A DNA stretch of 64,000 nucleotides from Agreia sp. PsM10 (GTDB lineage Bacteria > Actinomycetota > Actinomycetes > Actinomycetales > Microbacteriaceae). Position 1 is the first letter of the stretch. Every line of letters begins with the position of its first letter. Below, piece after piece: positions 34,843-44,287 of the stretch. Under the pieces are notes generated by a model, which saw only the letters and a list, made by a program, of their open reading frames with translations, did no database searches and was not told the DNA's origin. The stretch lies in the NCBI RefSeq assembly GCF_030433855.1, contig NZ_JARUXC010000008.1, positions 1 to 64,000 on the forward strand, in the 5' to 3' direction. The position numbers and the translations under genes were made by a program.

Positions 34843-34888
34843 TCACTCACATATATGCAAACGCATAGAAAAGTTTAGGAGTGAGTGA
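34843..34888 (+). promoter_or_regulatory. nested inverted repeats over the ribosome-binding site
   Basis: Outer arms TCACTCAC (34843-34850) and GTGAGTGA (34881-34888) enclose a perfect inner palindrome TATGC-AAAC-GCATA (34854-34867). The outer right arm starts on the last base of the ribosome-binding site AGGAG (34877-34881) of the next gene. It could be a regulator operator or an RNA fold that limits translation. Confidence 0.45.
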
Positions 34889-34890
34889 AC

Positions 34891-36078
34891 ATGCAGTTCG
34901 GAATCTTCAGCGTCGGCGACGTCACGACAGACCCGACCACGGGGTACACGCCCAGCGACACTGAGCGCACCAAGGCCATGATCGCGATCGCGCAGCACGC
35001 CGACCAGGCCGGGCTCGACGTCTTCGCCGCCGGCGAGCACCACAACCCGCCCTTCGTCACGTCGTCACCCACGACGATGCTCGGCTATCTCGCCGGCATC
35101 ACCGAGAACATCGTGCTCTCCACGGCCACCACGCTCATCACGACGAACGACCCCGTGAAGATCGCCGAGGACTACGCGATGCTCCAGGTCATCAGCGACG
35201 GCCGCATGGACCTCATGATGGGCCGCGGCAACACCGGCCCGGTCTACCCCTGGTTCGGCAAGGACATCCGCAAGGGCCTCGAGCTCGCCACAGAGAACTA
35301 CGCTCTGCTTCGCCGCCTGTGGGAGGAGGAGGTCGTGGACTGGGCCGGAAACTTCCGCACGCCGCTCCAGGGCTTCACCGCGACCCCGCGACCCCTCGAC
35401 GGAGTCGCGCCGTTCGTGTGGCACGGATCGATCCGCAGCCCCCAGATCGCGGAGCAGGCCGCCTATTACGGCGACGGCTTCTTCCACAACAACATCTTCT
35501 GGCCGATCGAGCACACCGAGCAGATGGTGAAGCTCTACCGCAGCCGCTACGAGAACTACGGCCACGGCCGCGCCGACCAGGCGATCGTCGGCCTCGGCGG
35601 GCAGTTCTTCGCCCGCAAGAACTCGCAGGCCGCGAAGAACGAGTTCCGCCCGTACTTCGACAACGCGCCCGTCTACGGACACGGCCCGACGATGGAGGAC
35701 TTCACCGCGCAGACCCCGCTCACCGTGGGATCTCCGCAGGAGGTCATCGACCGCTACGCCGCGATGCGCGACCACGTGGGCGACTACCAGCGCCAGCTGT
35801 TCCTCATCGACCACGCCGGACTGCCGCTGAAGACGGTGCTCGAGCAGATCGACATCCTCGCCGAGGAGATCGTTCCCGCGCTCCGCAAGGAGAACGACTC
35901 GAAGCGCCCCGAGGGCGTTCCGAGCAACCCGCCCAGCCACGCCGAGCGCGTCGCCGCGGCCCGTGCGAAGGGTGCCGTCGCATCCACCCACGTCGACGGA
36001 GAAGACTCCTGGACCGGCCTCACGGCCGAGGGCGGCACGAAGCCGCTCGCCAAGGCGGGCGCGGCCTTCGGCCTGTAA
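34891..36078 (+). CDS. LLM class flavin-dependent oxidoreductase
   Basis: 395 residues, luciferase-like TIM barrel using FMN or F420: MQFGIFSVGDV, DVFAAGEHHNPPF, VLSTATTLITTNDPVKIAEDYAMLQVIS and DLMMGRGNTGPVYPWFG are characteristic. The ATG at 34891 has AGGAG nine bases upstream. The C-terminal 50 residues are hydrophilic and may be a tail outside the barrel. Substrate unknown. Confidence 0.9.
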   Translation: MQFGIFSVGDVTTDPTTGYTPSDTERTKAMIAIAQHADQAGLDVFAAGEHHNPPFVTSSPTTMLGYLAGITENIVLSTATTLITTNDPVKIAEDYAMLQVISDGRMDLMMGRGNTGPVYPWFGKDIRKGLELATENYALLRRLWEEEVVDWAGNFRTPLQGFTATPRPLDGVAPFVWHGSIRSPQIAEQAAYYGDGFFHNNIFWPIEHTEQMVKLYRSRYENYGHGRADQAIVGLGGQFFARKNSQAAKNEFRPYFDNAPVYGHGPTMEDFTAQTPLTVGSPQEVIDRYAAMRDHVGDYQRQLFLIDHAGLPLKTVLEQIDILAEEIVPALRKENDSKRPEGVPSNPPSHAERVAAARAKGAVASTHVDGEDSWTGLTAEGGTKPLAKAGAAFGL

Positions 36079-36086
36079 CGAACCTT

Positions 36087-36173
36087 CGCTCCCTGAGCTT
36101 GTCGAAGGGCAACCCCCTTCGACAGGCTCAGGGAACGGGTCTGTTCAGGGAACGGCCGCCCCCTTCGACAGGC

Positions 36174-36183
<10 letters not shown>
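36087..36183. repeat. cluster of three R1 repeats and one fragment
   Basis: Complete copies at 36087-36109, 36115-36137 and 36161-36183, the first facing the other two, with a fragment at 36144-36155. The cluster fills the gap between the two convergent genes, forms a hairpin from its first pair, and contains the stop codon of the formate-dehydrogenase-like gene. Confidence 0.9.
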
Positions 36184-38473
<2,290 letters not shown>

Positions 38474-38477
<4 letters not shown>

Positions 38478-39394
38478 GCGGCACCGATGCTTTCGCTGGA
38501 GAGGGGCTCGACGGAGTCGCCCTGATCGGACGGGTCAGGACTGAGGTCGGACTCGAGAGGGGCTGATTCAAGGACCCGCTCGGCACCGGAGTAGATGACC
38601 ATGGAGTCGCCGCGCAGGAAGCCGACGAGGGTGATGCCCAGCTCGACGGCCAGTTCGACCGCCAGCGACGAGGGCGCCGACACGGCGGCGAGCATCGGGA
38701 TGCCGGCCATCGAGGCCTTCTGCATGAGTTCGAAGCTGGCCCGGCCCGAGACCATGAGCACGGTTCCGCGCAGCGGCAGCAGATTCTGCTGCGTCGCCCA
38801 GCCGATCACCTTGTCGACCGCGTTGTGTCGGCCGACGTCTTCGCGCAGCACGAGCAGGCCGCCGGTGACGCCGTCGAAGAGGGCGGCCGCGTGCAGCCCG
38901 CCCGTCTTCTCGAACACGGCCTGCTGTTCGCGAAGCCTATTGGGGAACGTCGTGAGCAGCGCGGCCTCGATGCGCAGGTCATCCGATGCGGCCGTGTAGG
39001 ACGACGTCGTGCGCACCGCGTCGATCGACGCCTTGCCGCAGAGCCCGCACGAGCTCGTGGTGAAGAACGCCCGTGCGAGGCCCGGGTCGGGCGGAGCGAC
39101 GCCCGGTGCGAGCGTCACGTCGAGCACGTTGTAGGTGTTCATGCCGTCATCGTCCGTGCCCGCACAGTAGCGGGCCGCAGCGAACTGCTCGCCGTTCGAG
39201 ATCACGCCCTCCGAGACGAGGAACCCCGCGGCGAGGTCGATGTCGTTGCCCGGAGTGCGCATCGTGATCGCGAGCGAGAGGCCGCCCACGCGGATCTCGA
39301 GCGGCTCCTCGGCGGCGAGCACGTCTTCGCGCACCCTCTTGTGGCCTCCGACGCTCAGGCGGGTGACGCGACGACGAACCGTGATTCTGCCCAT
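38474..39394 (-). CDS. fdhD: formate dehydrogenase accessory sulfurtransferase
   Basis: 306 residues. FdhD moves sulfur from a cysteine desulfurase to the molybdenum cofactor of formate dehydrogenase. The conserved sulfur-carrying cysteines are in SCGLCGKAS, with GLHAAALFD and REDVGRHNAVDKVIG also typical. ATGA overlap with the oxidoreductase gene. Divergent from mobA across an 83-bp promoter region. Confidence 0.94.
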
Positions 39395-39477
39395 ACAGCA
39401 GGCTTATCATCGATTCGCCGATGTCGACAGGGCTGGCCGCAGCATCCGGGCGACTCGGTATCTCGTAGGCTGACTGA

Positions 39478-40170
39478 ATGCTGCTCGACGCGATCGTGCT
39501 CGCGGGCGGAAGGTCCTCCCGTCTCTCGGGCGTGCCCAAGGCGCAGCTGCTGTGGCACGGTGCGACGCTGCTGCAGAACACGGTCGATGCGGCCCTGCTG
39601 GGCGGCGCCCGGCGCGTGGTCGTCGTGGGTCCGGATGCGCCGGTTCCGGATGCGCCGGGTCCGGATGCGCCGGTTCCGGATGCGCGCATCCGGTTCACGC
39701 GCGAAGACCCGCCATTCGGCGGCCCCGCGGCGGCGATCGGTGCGGGAATGCGCGCCTTCGATGAGCTGGAGGCGAGCGCCGCGGATGCCGTGCTGGTGCT
39801 CGCGTGCGACATGCCGGAGATCGCTCGCGTCGTCACCGTGCTCGTCGAGTCGCTGCCCCTGGCCGGCTTTGACGGCGCTCTCCTGGTCGACTCCTCCGGC
39901 ATGCGGCAGCCCCTCGCGGCGGTCTACGGCCGCCCGGCCCTGGCCGATGCGGTGGAGGGGCTCCGCGCATCCGGCACCCTCGACGGCGCCTCGATGCGCT
40001 CGCTGATCGCCTCACTCGACCTGCGCGAACTGACAGACGCAGCGGGCGCCACGAGCGACGTCGACACCTGGCCCGACGCGGCCGCTTTCGGCATCGATCC
40101 GCCCCACGACGCACCATCCCCCGACGAGCACCCCGACGAGCACCCCGACGAGCAGAGGAGTCGAGCATGA
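39478..40170 (+). CDS. mobA: molybdenum cofactor guanylyltransferase (MobA-like)
   Basis: 230 residues. It attaches GMP to molybdopterin for bis-MGD enzymes such as the divergent FdhF. N-terminal LAGGRSSRLSGVPKAQLLW binds nucleotide; LACDMPE carries the metal Asp. Two repeat insertions: four 15-nt units at 39628-39687 encode alternating GPDAP/VPDAP (residues 51-70), and 12-nt units near 40123 encode DEHP. The C-terminal Asp/Glu/Pro tail is outside the fold. Overlaps the next gene by 4 bp. Confidence 0.88.
   Translation: MLLDAIVLAGGRSSRLSGVPKAQLLWHGATLLQNTVDAALLGGARRVVVVGPDAPVPDAPGPDAPVPDARIRFTREDPPFGGPAAAIGAGMRAFDELEASAADAVLVLACDMPEIARVVTVLVESLPLAGFDGALLVDSSGMRQPLAAVYGRPALADAVEGLRASGTLDGASMRSLIASLDLRELTDAAGATSDVDTWPDAAAFGIDPPHDAPSPDEHPDEHPDEQRSRA
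39628..39687 (+). repeat. four 15-nt tandem units inside mobA
   Basis: Units begin at 39628, 39643, 39658 and 39673 and alternate GGT/GTT in the first codon, so the array is also a doubled 30-nt unit. In frame: copy-number change would lengthen a loop without a frameshift. Confidence 0.9.
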
Positions 40171-40571
40171 GCGACGACCAGTCGAGCACCGAGAAGTCGA
40201 GCACCGAGGAGCCGAGCACTGAGAAGTCGAGCACCGAGAAGTCGAGCACTGAGACGCCGAGCACTGAGAAGCCGACGAAGCCGGCGCGGTCGCCGGAGGA
40301 GCAGGCCGAGATAACCGCGGCCCTCGAGCGCTGGAGCGCCTCCCTGGCCCAGGAGCTGGGCATCGCCGACCTCGAGGTCGACATCGATGCGGTGCTGGCG
40401 CTCGCGGGGGTCGCGGCGCACGCCGTGCTGCGCCCGGCGGCTCCGCTCACCACCTACCTGGTGGGCTACGCGGCGGGCCGTGCCGCGGCGCTCGACGAGG
40501 TGAGCGGCGAGCAGGCCACGGCTCGGGCGGCCGAGGTCGCCGTCGCTCTCGCGCGCAGCGTCGAAAGGTGA
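40167..40571 (+). CDS. DUF6457 protein with pentapeptide-repeat N-terminus
   Basis: 134 residues. The C-terminal 90 residues (from AALERWSASLAQELGI) form the DUF6457 domain found near molybdenum-cofactor genes in actinobacteria. The N-terminus is six repeats of (S/P)STE(K/E/T) encoded by 15-nt units at 40182-40271, likely disordered. Located between mobA and moeA with overlaps of 4 bp on both sides, so a role in molybdenum-cofactor use is probable but undefined. Confidence 0.78.
   Translation: MSDDQSSTEKSSTEEPSTEKSSTEKSSTETPSTEKPTKPARSPEEQAEITAALERWSASLAQELGIADLEVDIDAVLALAGVAAHAVLRPAAPLTTYLVGYAAGRAAALDEVSGEQATARAAEVAVALARSVER
40182..40271 (+). repeat. six 15-nt tandem units at the start of the DUF6457 gene
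   Basis: Six units of the type TCGAGCACCGAGAAG with a few substitutions (units start at 40182, 40197, 40212, 40227, 40242, 40257), all in frame. Confidence 0.92.
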
Positions 40572-41743
40572 GCGCGGCGCCGGGAGAGCAGCGCGTCGCG
40601 TGGGCCCAGGCTCGCGAGCTCGCGTTCGCCGCCGGGGCCGCGTCGCCTCCGGTCTCCGTGCCTCTCTCCGCGGCGGTCGCACGCGTTCTCGCCGATCCGG
40701 TACTCGCCCTCTGCGATGTTCCGCACTACGCGTCGTCGGCGATGGATGGCTGGGCCGTTCGCGGGCCGGGTCCCTGGGTGCTGCGCACGGCGTCGGAGAC
40801 CTCGGCAGCGGCGCTCGGGGCGAACGACGCCCGCGCCATCGTGACGGGTGGACTCATTCCCGAGGCCGCCGATGCGGTGCTGCGCAGCGAGGCGGGCGTC
40901 GTCGTGGGCGGCGAGCTGCGAGCGTCGATCGAGCCGTCGCCCGGCCAGCACATCCGGCCGGCGGGTGAGGAGTTCCGCAGGGGCGACGTGGCGATCGAGG
41001 CGGGCGTGCGGGTGAATCCCGCGCACATCGCGGTCGCCGCCGCGTGCGGAGCCGACGAGCTCGTCGTGCGGGCGCGAGGCCGGGTGTCTCTCGTGCTCAC
41101 GGGCGACGAGGTGGTGACCCACAGCATCCCGGCGCCGGGCACCGTGCGCGACAGTTTCGGCCCGACGTTGCCGGCGTTCGTCGGCATGCTGGGCGGCGAG
41201 GTCGTTCGCGAGGCCCGGAGGGGCGACGACCTCGAGGCGCTCGCGGACGCCCTGTCTGCGGAGCCGACCGCGAGCGACGTGGTCATCACGACCGGGGGCA
41301 CCGGCTCGTCGTCGGCCGACCACCTGCGCGCGGCTCTCTCGCGACTCGGCGCGCGCATCCAGGTCGGCGGGGTCGAGATGCGGCCGGGCGGTCCGAGCCT
41401 GCTGGCGCGTCTCGACGACGGGCGACTGCTGATCGGGCTCCCGGGCAATCCGCTCGCGGCGATGATGGGGCTGCTGACCCTGGCCGAGCCCCTGCTGGCG
41501 GCGCTCTCGGGCGGGCGAGTCGCCGAGCCGTCGCGCATCCGGCTGGCTCAGGCCGTGCCCCCGGGTCGCGGCGCGACGAGGCTCATTCCGTTCCGGCTCG
41601 TCGACGGGCTCGCCCTGCCCAGCGCGTTCACCGGGTCGGCGATGCTCCGAGGCCTCGCCGACGCGTCCGGGGTGCTGGTCGGCTCGAGTGCGGGCGCCGA
41701 GGCCGGAGCCGAGCTGGAGTTCGTGACGCTGCCCTGGTCGTGA
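40568..41743 (+). CDS. moeA: molybdopterin molybdotransferase (MoeA)
   Basis: 391 residues. It inserts molybdate into adenylated molybdopterin. Conserved: DVPHYASSAMDGWAV, AIVTGGLIPEAADAVLR, the VLTGDEVV active-site region, TTGGTGSSSADH and LLIGLPGNPLAAM. The GTG start overlaps the stop of the DUF6457 gene. Completes a mobA-DUF6457-moeA unit divergent from fdhD-fdhF. Confidence 0.92.
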   Translation: MSAAPGEQRVAWAQARELAFAAGAASPPVSVPLSAAVARVLADPVLALCDVPHYASSAMDGWAVRGPGPWVLRTASETSAAALGANDARAIVTGGLIPEAADAVLRSEAGVVVGGELRASIEPSPGQHIRPAGEEFRRGDVAIEAGVRVNPAHIAVAAACGADELVVRARGRVSLVLTGDEVVTHSIPAPGTVRDSFGPTLPAFVGMLGGEVVREARRGDDLEALADALSAEPTASDVVITTGGTGSSSADHLRAALSRLGARIQVGGVEMRPGGPSLLARLDDGRLLIGLPGNPLAAMMGLLTLAEPLLAALSGGRVAEPSRIRLAQAVPPGRGATRLIPFRLVDGLALPSAFTGSAMLRGLADASGVLVGSSAGAEAGAELEFVTLPWS

Positions 41744-41758
41744 CCGGCCGTCTGGTGG

Positions 41759-43054
41759 TCAGGCGTCGCGCGGGCCGCCATCCGTGCCGCGCAGCCGGGA
41801 CACGGCGGTCATCGCGTGGTAGATCACGATGGCGGCGACCGTGCCGAGCGCGATGCCGTTGAACGTGACCGAGCCGGCGTTCAGGGTGAAGTCGGCGATG
41901 CCGATGATCAGTGCCGTGGCCGCCGTGAACTGGTTGACCGGCTTCGAGAAGTCCACCTTGTTGTCGAGCCAGATCTTCACGCCGATGATGCCGATCAAGC
42001 CGTAGAGAGCGGTGGTCACGCCGCCGAGCACGCCGGCCGGGATCGTGTTGATGAGGGCGCCGACCTTGGGCGAGAGTCCGAGGAGGATCGCGACGGCGCC
42101 GGCGATCCAGTAGGCGGCGGTGGAGTAGATGCGGGTCGCGGCCATGACGCCGATGTTCTCGCCGTAGGTGGTGGTTCCCGATCCGCCGCCGAAGCCGGCG
42201 AGCACCGTGGCCAGGCCGTCGGCCAGCAGGGCGCGGCCGGTGAGCCTGTTCACCTCGGGCGAGTCGGTCATCTGCGCGACGCCGCGGATGTGGCCCACGT
42301 TCTCGGCGACGAGCACGAGCACGACCGGGAGGAAGGCGGGGAGCACGCCCCAGACCGCGGAGTCCGCGAACGGGTTGGCCGGAAGGGCGAACTGGGGGAG
42401 TCCCACCCACGCGGCATCGCCGACGGCCGAGAAGTCGACCTCGCCCGCGATGACCGCCGCCACGTAGCCCACGACCACACCGATGAAGATCGACAGGCGC
42501 GCGAGCATGCCTCGGAACAGCACGGTCGAGAAGATCACCGCCGCGAGGGTGATGAGTGCCGTCAGCGGCGCGAGCTGGAAGTTGTTCTTCGCGGCGGGAG
42601 CCAGGTTGAAGCCGATGAGGGCCACGATCGCGCCCGAGACGACGGGCGGCATGAGTGCGTTGATCCAGCCGATGCCGGTGATGAGAACGACCACCCCGAC
42701 CAGCGCGAGGAGCACGCCGACGGCGAGGATGCCGAAGAGCGCGCCGCCCATGCCCGTGGATGCGACGGCGGCCGTGATCGGGGCGATGAACGCGAACGAG
42801 GATCCGAGGTAGCTCGGGAGCCGGTTCTTCGTGATCAGCAGGAACAGCAGCGTGCCGATGCCGGAGAAGAGCAGCGTCGTCGCGGGCGGGAACCCGGTGA
42901 GCACGGGAACCAGGAAGGTCGCGCCGAACATCGCGACGACGTGCTGGCCGCCCAGGCCGATCATGCGGGGCCAGGTGAGTCGCTCGCCCGGCTTGACCAC
43001 GGCATCCGCCTCGACGTTCTTGCCGTCGCCGTGAAGTGTCCAGAGCTGTGCCAT
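41759..43054 (-). CDS. uracil/xanthine permease family protein (NCS2)
   Basis: 431 residues with about 14 hydrophobic segments. The NCS2 motif is seen in VLVAENVGHIRGVAQMT, with GGSGTTTYGENIGVMAATRIYS and GLPATT-like substrate helices; the start is MAQLWTLHGDGKNVEA, typical of actinobacterial uracil permeases. AGGGGAACG precedes the ATG. Convergent with moeA, divergent from the DUF559-like gene across the first 61-bp palindrome. Confidence 0.93.
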   Translation of the reverse strand: MAQLWTLHGDGKNVEADAVVKPGERLTWPRMIGLGGQHVVAMFGATFLVPVLTGFPPATTLLFSGIGTLLFLLITKNRLPSYLGSSFAFIAPITAAVASTGMGGALFGILAVGVLLALVGVVVLITGIGWINALMPPVVSGAIVALIGFNLAPAAKNNFQLAPLTALITLAAVIFSTVLFRGMLARLSIFIGVVVGYVAAVIAGEVDFSAVGDAAWVGLPQFALPANPFADSAVWGVLPAFLPVVLVLVAENVGHIRGVAQMTDSPEVNRLTGRALLADGLATVLAGFGGGSGTTTYGENIGVMAATRIYSTAAYWIAGAVAILLGLSPKVGALINTIPAGVLGGVTTALYGLIGIIGVKIWLDNKVDFSKPVNQFTAATALIIGIADFTLNAGSVTFNGIALGTVAAIVIYHAMTAVSRLRGTDGGPRDA

Positions 43055-43136
43055 GTTCGATCGTTCCCCTTGCCCGGCTGCTCGCCGGTTGTTGCGTGCT
43101 CGTCGATGAGCTCCCTCGAGACTAGTGGCCGAGCGC

Positions 43137-43197
43137 AATTCAGGAGGAGAGTGCGGCCGTGTGGATAGTGGCGTTGGCTGCGCTCTCCTCCTGAATT
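43137..43197. repeat. 61-bp palindromic element P1, copy A
   Basis: Ends AATTCAGGAGGAGAG and CTCTCCTCCTGAATT are exact inverses; the next seven positions pair with two G-T wobbles, leaving the loop core GTGGATAGTGGCG. Differs from copy B by four C/T changes. Lies upstream of both the uracil permease gene and the DUF559-like gene. Confidence 0.95.
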
Positions 43198-43272
43198 AGT
43201 CGCGGTCGACCGTTGTCCACAGAACCGCGGGATGCCGATGAGTGGGGCTGCCCGCTGGCGCACTCTCTCCGA

Positions 43273-44157
43273 ATGCAGAACTACCCCGTCGCCCCCCGAA
43301 GCCACCTGATAGCCCGAGGCATGTCGATTCGTCAGATCTCCGACGCGGTCGACGACGGTCGCATGATCCGTGTACGGCGGGGGTGGTACGCGTCGCCGGA
43401 TGCTCCTCCGCTCGTGGTGCAGGCCGTTCGCGTCGGCGGGTCGCTGACATCGTTCTCGGCCACGAGCCTGACCGGCATCTGGACGCCGCCAGGCATCCAG
43501 CTACACGTCGCCGTGCCTCGGAATGCGTCGAGGCTCCGATCGCCGCACGACGGTTCCCGGCAGTTGGATCGCCGTCGCGACCGAGTCTGCATCCACCCGC
43601 TGGACAGTGCGGGCGTCATTCGTGAACCCGTGCAAACCGTCGCGCAGGCGCTGGCTCACGCGGCGCTGTGCCAGACCGAGGAGATGGCCCTCACCGTGAT
43701 CGATTCGGCGCTCAACCTCGGTTTCGTATCGGAGCCGGAGCTTCGAGCGCAGTTCGAGAACCTCCCGCGCCGGTGCCGGCGTCTGCTCGATAAGGCCGAG
43801 CGGCGGAGCCAGTCGGGAATCGAGACGCTCGTCCGGGTTCGCCTGCGCAAGCTCGGAATCCATCTCACTGTGCAGGCGAAGATCTCCGGGGTCGGACACG
43901 TCGATCTGCTGATCGGCGATCGCTTCGTGATCAAGTGTGACAGCCACCGCTTCCACTGGCTCGAAGACCAGTACCGCGAAGACCACCGCCGCGACGCAGT
44001 GCTGGTGAGCATGGACTACGTCGTGTTTCGAGCGACGTACGAGATGGTGATGTTCGACTGGCCGTGGGTCGAGTCCATCGTGAGGCACGTGGTGGGTGCT
44101 CGAAAGCACATGTGGCCCCGTCGGCGCTCGGATGCAGTGGGCGAGCTTCTCGGCTGA
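43273..44157 (+). CDS. DUF559 / AbiEi-like protein with altered nuclease motif
   Basis: About 294 residues from ATG 43273; a TTG at 43213 could add 20. The N-terminal half (LIARGMSIRQISDAVDDGRMIRVRRGWYA) is the winged-helix region found in AbiEi-type antitoxin relatives. The C-terminal 110 residues have the Vsr-like endonuclease layout: SGIETLVRVRLRKLGI, GHVDLLIGDRFVIK and DSHRFHWLEDQYREDHRRD. The usual E-x-D-G of this family (as in VIEVDG) reads IKCDS, so catalysis may be lost. No AbiEii toxin partner is adjacent. Flanked on both sides by copies of the 61-bp palindrome. Confidence 0.78.
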   Translation: MQNYPVAPRSHLIARGMSIRQISDAVDDGRMIRVRRGWYASPDAPPLVVQAVRVGGSLTSFSATSLTGIWTPPGIQLHVAVPRNASRLRSPHDGSRQLDRRRDRVCIHPLDSAGVIREPVQTVAQALAHAALCQTEEMALTVIDSALNLGFVSEPELRAQFENLPRRCRRLLDKAERRSQSGIETLVRVRLRKLGIHLTVQAKISGVGHVDLLIGDRFVIKCDSHRFHWLEDQYREDHRRDAVLVSMDYVVFRATYEMVMFDWPWVESIVRHVVGARKHMWPRRRSDAVGELLG

Positions 44158-44164
44158 TGCGATC

Positions 44165-44225
44165 AATTCAGGAGGAGAGCGCGGCCGCGTGGATAGTGGC
44201 GTCGGCCGCGCTCTCCTCCTGAATT
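44165..44225. repeat. 61-bp palindromic element P1, copy B
   Basis: Same length and orientation as copy A. The arms pair perfectly over 22 bp; loop core GTGGATAGTGGCG. Begins 7 bp after the DUF559-like stop codon and ends 54 bp before the ABC1-kinase start, so it can serve as a terminator hairpin. Confidence 0.95.
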
Positions 44226-44254
44226 AGTGACGGGCACCGTGGCAGGATGGGCGC

Positions 44255-44287
44255 ATGACCGAGGCACAGGGGGCACCGCGTGGCTAA
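44255..44287 (+). CDS. possible 10-residue leader ORF
   Basis: ATG 44255 to TAA 44287 encodes MTEAQGAPRG and overlaps the GTG start of the ABC1-kinase gene by 8 bases in another frame. It may couple translation, or it may be chance. Confidence 0.3.
   Translation: MTEAQGAPRG

Noticed and set aside
43213-43221. TTGTCCACA, an actinobacterial DnaA-box sequence
   Set aside because: A single copy without a cluster, dnaA, dnaN or AT-rich unwinding region. Not an origin.
43273-44157. AbiE toxin-antitoxin system
   Set aside because: Only the AbiEi-like N-terminus is present; no AbiEii nucleotidyltransferase gene lies on either side.
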